From positions 1-52,145 of the forward strand of contig VGZH01000037.1 of NCBI GenBank assembly GCA_016872645.1: a DNA stretch of 52,145 nt. Direction: 5' to 3'. The number at the start of each line of letters is the position of its first letter. Position 1 is the first letter of the stretch. Shown piece after piece: positions 8,577 to 16,268 of the stretch. The notes under the pieces were generated by a model. It saw only the letters and a list, made by a program, of their open reading frames with translations. It was not told where the DNA came from and did no database searches. Source of the DNA: Planctomycetota bacterium (GTDB taxonomy: Bacteria; Planctomycetota; Planctomycetia; Planctomycetales; Planctomycetaceae). A program made the translations under genes and the position numbers.

Positions 8577-8593
8577 TTGTGTGAGTACGCCGA

Positions 8594-9091
8594 CTACGCC
8601 GGTTCAAACCGTCCATCCGGATAGCGGCGCATCCCAACGTCGGCATGCACCGGCGGGACGCTGAAGACTTGCAGGCGGACGGATTGCTCGGCAACGACGC
8701 CGGCGATCGTGACGTAGCTGCGTGCCCACGACGACCGCGTATCGCGCGGCGAGGGGAACGCGCTCCAGACCAACTCGCTGACCTTGCTGAAATGGGCCAT
8801 GAGCTGTTGCAGGTCGAATTCAAAATTGATGTGCCGGGCCTCACCGTCGTGACGACCACCCACGATTTCGTAGGAGCCGAGATACAGGCCGACGACCCAG
8901 GAGCCTTCAACGAAATTGCAGTCAAAACCGACACGAGCGACACCAATCAGCGGATCGAACAAATCGGCAATACTGTCAATGAAGTGCGTCAGCCACTCTG
9001 GGCGGATTTCTTTTTTTCCGGCCGAGCGATCTTGCTCCTCAGTATTCAGCTTGGTCAGGAAGTGCTCAATGGGCAGATGGTGTTGGCTCAC
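8594..9091 (-). CDS. Hypothetical protein
   Basis: A 165-residue protein without recognisable family, signal peptide or membrane helix. I prefer the GTG start at 9091, because CCGGAG lies 8 bases upstream; an in-frame ATG at 9118 has no ribosome site. The sequence alternates hydrophobic and polar residues in the middle (LIGVARVGFDCNF, WVVGLYLGSYEIVGG), suggesting a beta-rich soluble fold. It ends just after the 8500-8576 hairpin. The opposite strand also has a long open frame, but this strand has the more natural amino-acid composition. Confidence 0.55.
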   Translation of the reverse strand: MSQHHLPIEHFLTKLNTEEQDRSAGKKEIRPEWLTHFIDSIADLFDPLIGVARVGFDCNFVEGSWVVGLYLGSYEIVGGRHDGEARHINFEFDLQQLMAHFSKVSELVWSAFPSPRDTRSSWARSYVTIAGVVAEQSVRLQVFSVPPVHADVGMRRYPDGRFEPA

Positions 9092-9118
9092 GATCGGTCT
9101 CCGGGTTGCGTCATCCAC

Positions 9119-9408
9119 GGCTTGGGGTCACACAGATATCGGGGGGCGATGCCCTAAGCCTTCTTCACAATTGTGCCTCACGGAATCGTTCGTGCTTCGT
9201 TTTGGGGGCGGAGTCGCAAGATATCGGCGTTACGGTGTCTCGCGGCAACAGAGTTGACGGTCAGGCCAATCGAGGTCGTTGTTCGGGTTTGGCAACCTAT
9301 GCGGAACGCGAGGCGAACGGAAGAATCGATCAAGCCGGACGGAGCGAGCTTACCGTGTCGCGGCGGTTGGTTGCCGCTTTGTACCGAAGAATTCAGCGAC
9401 CAGCGGAA
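9119..9408. other. 290-bp gap without recognised features
   Basis: No protein-like frame, tRNA or strong hairpin is recognised here. Overlapping short open frames on the plus strand have arginine-rich, shadow-like composition. The upstream gene ending at 9409 and the downstream gene starting near 9091 are both leftward, so a promoter for the latter may lie here. Confidence 0.5.
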
Positions 9409-10134
9409 TCAGGCGGAGCGTTTGCGAATGGCCCGTGCCCGTCGTAGCTTGGCTGGTGTGTGGACTGGCTGATAAAGCCAGGCTCGCTGGTGCTTTCCGA
9501 TCGTTTCCCAGAGATTCAGCCGGCGGAAGCAGAACGCAATCTTTTGAGCCAACCACCGCGGCACTTCGGCAGCGATGGCGAGTTCAGCCGTCGTGAATGG
9601 TGCCCCCCAACACAGTTGCTGGACGGCTGGTGGAAACAGGCTGAGCAAGTCCTCCGCTGAGCGAATCACTCTTCGGTCCTCGACGCTTATGAGGCAGCGG
9701 TCTTCAATCTTGAAGGCTCGCTGACGGTACCGTTGTTTGAGGCGTGGAATTCGAAATTCCGCTTCGGTGATCAGCAGTAGTTCCAGCGTCAGGTTCGGAT
9801 GAGGGAACGCTCCGAGGAAGTGAACCAGTTCGGCAAAAACGTCGGTAAACTTCTGCCGGCGAGGACTCCAGCGCTGGGAAATCTCCACACCATCCCGTCG
9901 CTCGCGGCGAACGATTCGCTTGCGAGCCGTCAGTGGTTTGACAACCGTGACCTCGAAACCTTGTGCGAGCAAGTCAGCGATCTTCCGCCGAATAGCGAAC
10001 AGCGACGCCACCTGCACTTCGATCAACCGCTCGTCTACGACCGCGTCGATCCGATATCCGGCGAGCGTTTGCTCTTCGGCCTCCTCGTTCCCCGAAACGA
10101 GCCGCTTCAATTCGCGATGCAGTGACGTTTCCAT
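9409..10134 (-). CDS. Uncharacterised protein: PD-(D/E)XK-like N-terminus plus winged-helix-like C-terminus
   Basis: A 241-residue soluble protein. The N-terminal 70 residues have a pattern like the restriction-endonuclease fold: Glu8 in a first helix (LHRELK), then GYRIDAVVD with Asp30 and Asp34, then IEVQ with Glu39 and Gln41, then a helix (FAIRRKIADLL) and a strand (FEVTVVKP). In that fold E, D and ExK/ExQ coordinate metal. The C-terminal part (about 185-230) contains FTTAELAIAAEVPRWLAQK followed by a basic segment, resembling a winged helix. This is inference from motif spacing; I do not recognise a characterised family. There is no methyltransferase, helicase or toxin-antitoxin partner next to it, so a defence role is not supported by context. 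Confidence 0.6.
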   Translation of the reverse strand: METSLHRELKRLVSGNEEAEEQTLAGYRIDAVVDERLIEVQVASLFAIRRKIADLLAQGFEVTVVKPLTARKRIVRRERRDGVEISQRWSPRRQKFTDVFAELVHFLGAFPHPNLTLELLLITEAEFRIPRLKQRYRQRAFKIEDRCLISVEDRRVIRSAEDLLSLFPPAVQQLCWGAPFTTAELAIAAEVPRWLAQKIAFCFRRLNLWETIGKHQRAWLYQPVHTPAKLRRARAIRKRSA

Positions 10135-10202
10135 GCCCAGGTTTTAGGTCACAGGCAGAAAACAACGCGAGACCAGTCGAGCGAGGCGGCGAAAGTCCAA
10201 AG

Positions 10203-12227
10203 TTAGGCAACTACTTCCCGCCTCCGAGTCAGCAGCGACACACCGATCAGCACCGCGAAGCCCAGCGGGATCGTCACGATGCCCGGTTGGCTGAACGGGA
10301 CCAACGCTTTCGACGGGTCGCTGCCGTAGACGTCTTTGAACGTGTCGGCCGAAAGCAGAATCCACGACAGCGATGAGATCACGCCGACGGTGATCGACGC
10401 GGTGATGCCTTGCTTGGTGGTGCCGGGCCAGAAGATGAGCATGATCAGCGACGGCAGGTTGGCGGAGGCTGCGACGGAAAATGCCCAACCCACCAAATAG
10501 CTGACGTTCATTTTCTCAAACAAAATGCCCAGCACGATGGCGATGAGGCCGACGCCGACCGAGGCGATTTTCGCGATGCGGATTTTTTGCGAGTCGGTCA
10601 TGTTCATTTTCAGCAGCGTGCCGCAGATGTCGTGGGCGACGGCTCCGCTGGCGGCGATGATCAGGCCGCTGACAGTTCCCAACACAGTCGTAAAGGCGAT
10701 GGCCGAGATGATCGCGAACAGCCACTCGCCGAAGCTCTTGGCCAAGAGCGGAGCGGCCATGTTGCTGTTGGTCACGTCGAGCGCCCCGCTGGTCATGGCT
10801 CCCAGGCCGATGTACAGCGTCAGGACGTAAAAGAACCCGATGCTGGCGATCCCCACGATCGTGCTCTTGCGAGCGCTCGCCTGGTCCTTGACCGTGTAGT
10901 AGCGAATCAAAATGTGCGGCAACGACGCCGTTCCCCCGAACAACGCCAGCATCAACGACAGAAAGTTCAGCTTGTCCGTCAGCTTGTCGCTGCGAATCCC
11001 TTTGAACGTCGGATGATTGCCGGGGAGCAAGATGTCACGACCGTGCGTGTGCTTCGGATAATAAACTGTCGTGACTGAGCCATCTTCGTCCTTGATGACA
11101 TCCGATCCCCAGAGAGTGACTCGGCTCGACGAAAGCTTCTCCAAGTAATCGATAGGTCCGAGGGAGCCTGTGTGCGTCGCGTTTTCACCAAAGTCTTCAC
11201 CAAAGAAGAAGTCGATCTGTCCGACCGGAAATAAATCGCCTTGCGCTTCCAAGCGCCCCTGAGGTTTTCCGTTGACGAGCTTTTTTCCGTCGCGTGTGAC
11301 TGTGACGGTCTGCGTCTCGCGGAGATATCCCCAATCACCTAACGTGGTGACATGCGGTTCCCACGTATCGAACCTCCAAACAGTCGGGACGTCGTCGCCT
11401 TTCACGTGCAATCGCACATACGGTGTCTTCTGCCACGCAGGGTTTTGTGGCAGTAATTCTTCGACTTCAACTTCCTGCATTGGAGTTTTCCAACCGTTGT
11501 AGCACTTGAGCGGACCACTCTTAATGAGATCGTCCTTCGTTTTGGCGGCCGTAGGAACATTCAAAGTTCGGAAGTGGTGAATCATTGGGTCCGACTTCCA
11601 AGGCCGCGCGATCAGCCCGCGATTCAAAATCATTACGACGAGGACGGTGCTGAAGACCACCAGCAGGGAGCCTTTGATGAATTGGACGTAGGTGGTGCTG
11701 ACCATGCCGGCGGTGGTGACGATCAGGATCACGACGGCTCCGACCGTGATGACTCCCGTGGCGTGCGAAAAGCCCAACAGCGGTTTGATCAACGCGCCGG
11801 CTCCGACCATCTGCGGGATCAAGTAAAAAATGCTCACCGCCAGCGTGCTGATCGCCGCCGACAGCTTGATCCCCCGCGAGTGAAATCGACTGTCGAGCGC
11901 ATCCGCAAACGTGAACTTCCCCATCCGCTTGAGCGGCTCGGCCACCACAAACAACGCCACAATCCAACCCGCCAGATACCCAATCGAATACAAAAACCCG
12001 TCATACCCATAAAACGCAATCATCCCGCAAATACCCAGAAAGCTCGCTGCTGAGAGATAGTCCCCGGCAAACGCGATCCCGTTCACAAACCAGTGAATAT
12101 GCCCGCCGGCCGCGAAGTACCCGGACGCGGATTTCGCGCGTCGTCCCAGATAAAAACTGAGTCCCAGCGTGATGCCGACAAAGACAGCGAAAATGGCCAC
12201 GGCCAGAGTCGAACGTTCGTAGATCAT
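10203..12227 (-). CDS. actP: Cation/acetate symporter ActP with a large hydrophilic insert
   Basis: A 674-residue sodium:solute symporter family protein most like ActP, which imports acetate and glycolate. The N-terminal helices carry the SSS-family pattern (GGHIHWFVNGIAFAGDYLSA, YLAGWIVALFVVAEPLKRMG, FTFADALDSRF), and about twelve to thirteen helices are expected in total. Between roughly residues 206 and 418 there is a long hydrophilic, beta-rich segment without membrane helices; E. coli ActP is about 549 residues and lacks this. The start at 12227 has AAGGA seven bases upstream. It is preceded by yjcH, the usual ActP partner; acs is not in the window. A palindromic element lies between the two genes. 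Confidence 0.92.
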   Translation of the reverse strand: MIYERSTLAVAIFAVFVGITLGLSFYLGRRAKSASGYFAAGGHIHWFVNGIAFAGDYLSAASFLGICGMIAFYGYDGFLYSIGYLAGWIVALFVVAEPLKRMGKFTFADALDSRFHSRGIKLSAAISTLAVSIFYLIPQMVGAGALIKPLLGFSHATGVITVGAVVILIVTTAGMVSTTYVQFIKGSLLVVFSTVLVVMILNRGLIARPWKSDPMIHHFRTLNVPTAAKTKDDLIKSGPLKCYNGWKTPMQEVEVEELLPQNPAWQKTPYVRLHVKGDDVPTVWRFDTWEPHVTTLGDWGYLRETQTVTVTRDGKKLVNGKPQGRLEAQGDLFPVGQIDFFFGEDFGENATHTGSLGPIDYLEKLSSSRVTLWGSDVIKDEDGSVTTVYYPKHTHGRDILLPGNHPTFKGIRSDKLTDKLNFLSLMLALFGGTASLPHILIRYYTVKDQASARKSTIVGIASIGFFYVLTLYIGLGAMTSGALDVTNSNMAAPLLAKSFGEWLFAIISAIAFTTVLGTVSGLIIAASGAVAHDICGTLLKMNMTDSQKIRIAKIASVGVGLIAIVLGILFEKMNVSYLVGWAFSVAASANLPSLIMLIFWPGTTKQGITASITVGVISSLSWILLSADTFKDVYGSDPSKALVPFSQPGIVTIPLGFAVLIGVSLLTRRREVVA

Positions 12228-12235
12228 CGTGATCC

Positions 12236-12321
12236 TTTGGACTGCGATGTGTCAGCACCGCTTTCTTTGGATTCTTTGAACGGCCGAAGTCCAAAGCGGC
12301 GCTGACACACCGCACTCCAAA
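12236..12321. repeat. Palindromic repeat element, copy 2 (GTCAGCACCGC family), between yjcH and actP
   Basis: The left arm TTTGGACTGCGATGTGTCAG followed by CACCGC pairs with the right arm, which read inverted is TTTGGAGTGCGGTGTGTCAG followed by CGCCGC. The core GTCAGCACCGC is shared with 5086-5187. The element fills the gap from just after the yjcH stop to just before the actP ribosome site. Confidence 0.8.
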
Positions 12322-12322
12322 A

Positions 12323-12583
12323 TTATTTCCGGCACAGCCACGCATAGACGAGTGCCAGCAGCAATGCTCCGCCGATCAAGCCGAAACCGTACCAGATGGC
12401 GAGGTTCACCCCGCCAAACGTCGTCTCCATGACTTTTGGAGCGAACGCGTTCAGCAGCATGAACGCGCCGTAGGCCACGCAGTACACAACAAACAGCCAC
12501 AAGGCGATGCGTGCTCGCCGAGCGACCTGGACTTCATCTTCCACTTCCGTGGGGTGAGCAGAACCGTGGTCGAAGTGTGCCAT
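12323..12583 (-). CDS. yjcH: DUF485 membrane protein YjcH
   Basis: An 86-residue protein with a polar, histidine- and acid-containing N-terminus and two transmembrane helices (about 28-50 and 60-83). Size, topology and position immediately upstream of actP match YjcH of the DUF485 family, whose gene accompanies actP in many bacteria. Its biochemical role is not established; it is thought to assist the symporter. The stop codon lies at the edge of the palindromic element before actP. The start has a G-quadruplex-capable tract on the opposite strand just upstream. Confidence 0.9.
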   Translation of the reverse strand: MAHFDHGSAHPTEVEDEVQVARRARIALWLFVVYCVAYGAFMLLNAFAPKVMETTFGGVNLAIWYGFGLIGGALLLALVYAWLCRK

Positions 12584-12956
12584 ATGAGGAAGGGTTTGGG
12601 GGTTAGGGACAAGGGGTTAGAAAATTGCGCCGCGATGGTAACACGCGCTGGTGCGAGCCGAAATCATCGCCTCATGAAACATGAACTGCTTATGCCTCTG
12701 TTAATCCCTAACCCCCAGCTCGTAACCCCTCCCCAAAAACGGCGAAGACTGACACGGTTCGCGTGACTGGCCGCGTTTCATTGGTCGACAAAGTGTTCGC
12801 GCAACGAGGTTCACATGGTGAAACCTACGGCTTCGAAAAGCTGCCAAGACGACTTGGCCGGCGTAGATTCTGTGCCTCCGTTGTGTCGAAGAGTCGGGTT
12901 GATCGGAACATTCCGAAGGTTTTGCAAGTGTGTATCGCGCGCGGGGATGGTGATTC
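12584..12956. other. 373-bp divergent intergenic region
   Basis: The region between yjcH (leftward) and the LEPR-XLL gene (rightward) holds the G-rich/C-rich arm pair near 12592-12616 and 12706-12735. The remainder to 12956 has no recognised feature; promoters for both directions are expected but none is convincing by eye. Confidence 0.55.
12592..12616 (+). repeat. G-quadruplex-capable tract just upstream of yjcH
   Basis: GGG-TTT-GGGGG-TTA-GGG-ACAA-GGGG lies on the plus strand 8 bases before the leftward yjcH start, so it is C-rich in the mRNA. A complementary C-rich arm (CCCTAACCCCCAG and CCCCTCCCC) lies near 12706-12735, so the yjcH leader could form a long imperfect hairpin. The same arrangement occurs before cinA. 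Confidence 0.6.
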
Positions 12957-13680
12957 ATGGGGCGAACCTTGTTTCGAGCACTGAATGCAAATGGCTTGGT
13001 CCGATTGCCGGTGCAAGTTCCGCCTGAGCCGACACCTCGGCGACGAATGTTGTTGGAGCGGTTGGAAGACCGGTTGTTGTTCGTTGTCGGGGCTGTGGCT
13101 CCGGTTGATGCCGATGCGGAACTCGCGCAGCAGGCAGACGCCGTGCAAGAGGCGATGCCCCTCGAGCACAGCATCGCGGAACCGGCCACAGGCAACATTG
13201 AACTTGGACACGATGCACGACCGGTATGCCGAGCAACTCGGACGCAATGGACAGGCTCTGGCCGAGGGGAATTCGACCGAGTTGGTCCGGGCCGGCCTCT
13301 TGCCAGACGGATTGCAGTACGATTCGTCGACTCAGATCACGAGTGCCGCCGCCTCGAACGGTCTGCTGATCGCCGGCTTCAACGGCAGCCTTTCGGCTCC
13401 GAGCGTCTTCGGCGGCACGCTCGATGGCGAGGATGTCGCGTTCACGTTCAGTGACGTCAGCGTTACTCCGTTGATCAACAAACTGACTCACGAGAACGGT
13501 TTCAACCTCCGCCGCTACTTCCATCCAGCGATCCACGCCGGGTTGGTCATGACCGAACCGCTGAGTGTCGCCAGCGTGTTCCGCAATCGAGCCGACAACG
13601 TCGTCGCCGCCCAGCACTTGGCCCACACACATCTGGGGCAGATCATTCTTGGGATTTCCTCGCGCGGGTCGCTACAATGA
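12957..13680 (+). pseudogene. Frame-broken LEPR-XLL secreted protein
   Basis: Two reading frames together look like one protein. The first opens with ATG at 12957 and contains RRRMLLERLEDRLL (residues 28-41), the LEPR-XLL-type motif found near the N-terminus of planctomycete secreted proteins, followed by a normal-looking acidic segment to about residue 80. Near 13200-13213 this frame turns into arginine-rich nonsense, while the frame one base later becomes protein-like (from MHDRYAEQLGRNG at 13213) and runs to the stop at 13680. The simplest reading is a one-base insertion that breaks the gene, or a sequencing error. The C-terminal part (155 residues) matches no domain I recognise. Alternatively the second half is a separate short gene starting at 13213, but it has no ribosome site. 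Confidence 0.55.
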
Positions 13681-13701
13681 GAAATCCAAGGAGTCCATGC
13701 G

Positions 13702-14079
13702 ATGAACGATTTCGACAATCATGAACCCGCTGTCGCCGTGATGGAACCGCAGGTCATCGTCCGTCCCAAGCTGGCCCAGCCCGAACCGAAGTCAAAGCCG
13801 AAGCGACAACCACCATATGCCGTCATTCTACACAACGACGAACAGCATACGTTTCAGTACGTCATCGATCTGCTGATGAAACTGTTCGCGTACTCGCCGG
13901 AAAAGGCGTTCGTGCTGACGAGCCAAGTACACACGCAAGGCAAAAGCATCGTCTGGAGCGGCACGCTGGAACTGGCGGAATTGAAACGGGATCAAATTCG
14001 CGGCTTCGGCCCCGACTTCTACGCGATTCAGAAGGTCGACTTCCCGCTTGGCGTGACCATCGAACCGCTACCGGAGTAA
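13702..14079 (+). CDS. clpS: ATP-dependent Clp protease adaptor ClpS
   Basis: A 125-residue protein whose residues 38-110 match ClpS: PYAVILHNDEQHTFQYVIDL contains the NDD-like turn that binds N-degron substrates, followed by the helix with SQVHTQGKSIV and the closing region LAELKRDQIRGFG. ClpS delivers N-end-rule substrates to ClpA or ClpC in the cytoplasm. The canonical second Asp of NDD is Glu here (NDE). A charged, proline-rich 37-residue N-terminal extension is longer than in E. coli. AAGGAG lies 8 bases before the ATG. No clpA or clpC lies nearby. It precedes a secreted alpha-toroid protein by 9 bases, probably in one transcript. Confidence 0.92.
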   Translation: MNDFDNHEPAVAVMEPQVIVRPKLAQPEPKSKPKRQPPYAVILHNDEQHTFQYVIDLLMKLFAYSPEKAFVLTSQVHTQGKSIVWSGTLELAELKRDQIRGFGPDFYAIQKVDFPLGVTIEPLPE

Positions 14080-14088
14080 CGAAGTTCG

Positions 14089-15114
14089 ATGCCGACTCGT
14101 CGAGACATGCTGCTGGCGTTCCTCGCCGCATCGTTGGGCCGGATGGCTTTCGGACAAGGGAAACCGAAGAACCTGGTCACGCCGCAGACGCAGTTGGCAA
14201 TTGATCGAGGACTCGCGTGGCTGGCGGCGAAGCAACGTGAAGACGGTTCGTTCGGGTCAGGTGGCGGGTTCGGACGCAACGTGGCGGTGTCGGCGCTTGG
14301 CGGCATCGCGTTGCTGTCGTCCGGGAGCACACCCGGCCGAGGGCCATACGGATCGAACGTGAATCGCGCGGTTGATTTCGTGTTGTCCGTCGCGAAGCCA
14401 AATGGATTTCTGCACGTCAAAGAGCAAGAGTCCTACGGCCCGATGTACGGTCACGGATTCGCGACGCTGTTTCTCGCGGAAGTCTACGGCATGTCGCGGC
14501 GAGTGGACGTGCGCGAAAAACTCGATCGGGCGGTGCGGCTGATCGTGCAAACTCAAAACAGCGAAGGGGGCTGGCGCTATCAGCCGGAACCGAAAGAGGC
14601 AGACATTTCAGCCACTGTCTGCCAGATCATGGCGCTGCGAGCGGCTCGCAACGCGGGACTGCATGTCCCCAAAGAGACGGTCGATCGCTGCACGGAGTAC
14701 GTCAAGAAGTGCCAGAATGCCGACGGCGGATTCCGGTATCAACTGGTGCGTCGTGGCGAGAGCGCATTTCCGCGGTCGGCCGCCGGCGTCGTCGCGTTGC
14801 ATTCGGCCGGGCAGTACGAGGGAAAGGAAATAGATCGTGGACTTGGCTATTTGCGCCGGTTTGCTCCGCAGGGGCAGATGGCTCGGTACGAGGGACATTT
14901 TTTCTACGGCCATTATTATGCCGCTCAAGCGATGTGGCGCGCTGGCGGCGAAGCGTGGGACGATTGGTATCCCGCGATCCGCGACACGCTGCTTCGCGAC
15001 CAACTTCCCGACGGAGCCTGGACCGATTCGACCGTCTGCATCGAGTACGGTACCGCCATGGCCCTGATCATCTTGCAGATGCCCAACAACTACCTGCCGA
15101 TTTTCCAGCGGTGA
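14089..15114 (+). CDS. Exported alpha-toroid (prenyltransferase/squalene cyclase repeat) protein
   Basis: A 341-residue protein starting with a twin-arginine-like signal (TRRDMLLAFLAAS, likely cut after AFG). The rest is built of repeats such as GLAWLAAKQREDGSFG, TQNSEGGWRYQ, CQNADGGFRY and LPDGAW, the QxxDGSW-type signature of squalene-hopene cyclase/prenyltransferase alpha-alpha toroids. Such single-domain toroid proteins are common in planctomycetes and are usually not active cyclases; I see no DxDD protonation motif, so a binding or structural role in the periplasm is more likely. It sits between clpS and the sugar kinase, with short gaps (9 and 6 bases). Confidence 0.85.
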   Translation: MPTRRDMLLAFLAASLGRMAFGQGKPKNLVTPQTQLAIDRGLAWLAAKQREDGSFGSGGGFGRNVAVSALGGIALLSSGSTPGRGPYGSNVNRAVDFVLSVAKPNGFLHVKEQESYGPMYGHGFATLFLAEVYGMSRRVDVREKLDRAVRLIVQTQNSEGGWRYQPEPKEADISATVCQIMALRAARNAGLHVPKETVDRCTEYVKKCQNADGGFRYQLVRRGESAFPRSAAGVVALHSAGQYEGKEIDRGLGYLRRFAPQGQMARYEGHFFYGHYYAAQAMWRAGGEAWDDWYPAIRDTLLRDQLPDGAWTDSTVCIEYGTAMALIILQMPNNYLPIFQR

Positions 15115-15120
15115 TTTTCA

Positions 15121-16242
15121 ATGACCAATAGCCAACGGCCTCTCATGCCTCTGAAGCTCGTGACCTTCGGTGAAGTGATGCTTCGCCTGTGCCCTGAAGA
15201 ATTTTTGCGGCTGTCGCAAGTCATCCCTGGCCGATTGGACGCAACCTTCGGCGGCGGTGAATTGAACGTCGCGGTCTCAGTCGCCTTGCAAGGGGGGAGT
15301 GCGTCATATCTGACCGCTCTGCCTGACAACGCGGTCACCGACTGCTTGGTGCAGGAAGCTCAAAAGTTAGGTGTTGGAACCGAACTGATTCGCCGAGTGA
15401 AGTCCGGCCGCTTCGGGATCTACTTTGTCGAGACCGGAGCCAACCAGCGCGGCGGCACGGTGACCTACGACCGCGAGGGAAGCTCGATCGCGCTGCAACC
15501 TGCCGAGTTCTATGACTTCGAGGCTTCATTTCGTGGTGCGAACTGGTTTCACATCACCGGCATCACCCCTGCGATCAGCGCGAACGCGGCCGAGGCGGCG
15601 AAGCTCAGCGTGCAGACAGCGAAACGGCTCGGGCTGACAGTGTCGTGCGATTTGAACTTTCGGAAGAAACTGTGGAACTGGCGACCCGGCACAAAGTCGA
15701 CCGACTTGTGCCGCGAAACCATGCGCGGGTTGATGCCCTTCATCGACGTTGTCATCGCCAACGAAGAAGACGCGGAACACGCTTTAGGCATTCACGCCGC
15801 AGCCTCCAACGTCGAGGCGGGTGAGTTGAATGTCGCCGGCTACGAAGCGGTCGCTCGGAAGATCGTCGTGGAGTTTCCAAACGTCCGACAGGTGGCGATC
15901 ACGCTACGGGAAAGCTTTTCGGCCTCGCACAACAATTGGGGCGCGTTGCTGTTTGATGTCGCCGCAAATCAAGCGTTTCTCGCACCGACCGATGCGAACG
16001 GCCACTACTCGCCTTACGAGATTCGTAACATTGTGGATCGCGTCGGAGCGGGCGACAGCTTCGGTGGTGCCTTGATCTTCGCACTCAACACGCCAGAGTT
16101 GTCGTCTCCCGCCACCTCGATTCGGTACGCCGTCGCGGCAAGCTGCCTGAAGCACAGCATCAAGGGAGACTTCAACACCGTGACCCGCACCGAGATCGAA
16201 TCGCTGATGGCCGGGTCTGGTTCCGGACGCGTGCAACGTTAA
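15121..16242 (+). CDS. kdgK: PfkB-family sugar kinase, 2-keto-3-deoxygluconate kinase-like
   Basis: A 373-residue ribokinase/PfkB family enzyme. The N-terminal FGEVMLRL and GGGELNVAVSVALQGG match signature 1 and sugar binding; DRVGAGDSFGGALIFAL matches signature 2 with the catalytic Asp and anion hole. The TFGEVMLRL opening and overall pattern are closest to KDG kinases, which phosphorylate 2-keto-3-deoxygluconate in hexuronate breakdown. Substrate assignment is inference: fructokinases and tagatose kinases share this fold, and no uronate genes lie next to it. A second in-frame ATG at 15145 would give a more typical N-terminus; neither start has a strong ribosome site. Confidence 0.75.
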   Translation: MTNSQRPLMPLKLVTFGEVMLRLCPEEFLRLSQVIPGRLDATFGGGELNVAVSVALQGGSASYLTALPDNAVTDCLVQEAQKLGVGTELIRRVKSGRFGIYFVETGANQRGGTVTYDREGSSIALQPAEFYDFEASFRGANWFHITGITPAISANAAEAAKLSVQTAKRLGLTVSCDLNFRKKLWNWRPGTKSTDLCRETMRGLMPFIDVVIANEEDAEHALGIHAAASNVEAGELNVAGYEAVARKIVVEFPNVRQVAITLRESFSASHNNWGALLFDVAANQAFLAPTDANGHYSPYEIRNIVDRVGAGDSFGGALIFALNTPELSSPATSIRYAVAASCLKHSIKGDFNTVTRTEIESLMAGSGSGRVQR

Positions 16243-16268
16243 TCGCATTTCTCATCGTCAGGGATCCC

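Noticed and set aside
8645-9157. Plus-strand frame opposite the hypothetical gene at 8594-9091
   Set aside because: The minus strand has a GGAG-preceded start and more natural composition.
12955-13632. Minus-strand frame of 225 codons opposite the LEPR-XLL gene
   Set aside because: It is a shadow; the plus strand carries the recognisable LEPR-XLL motif.
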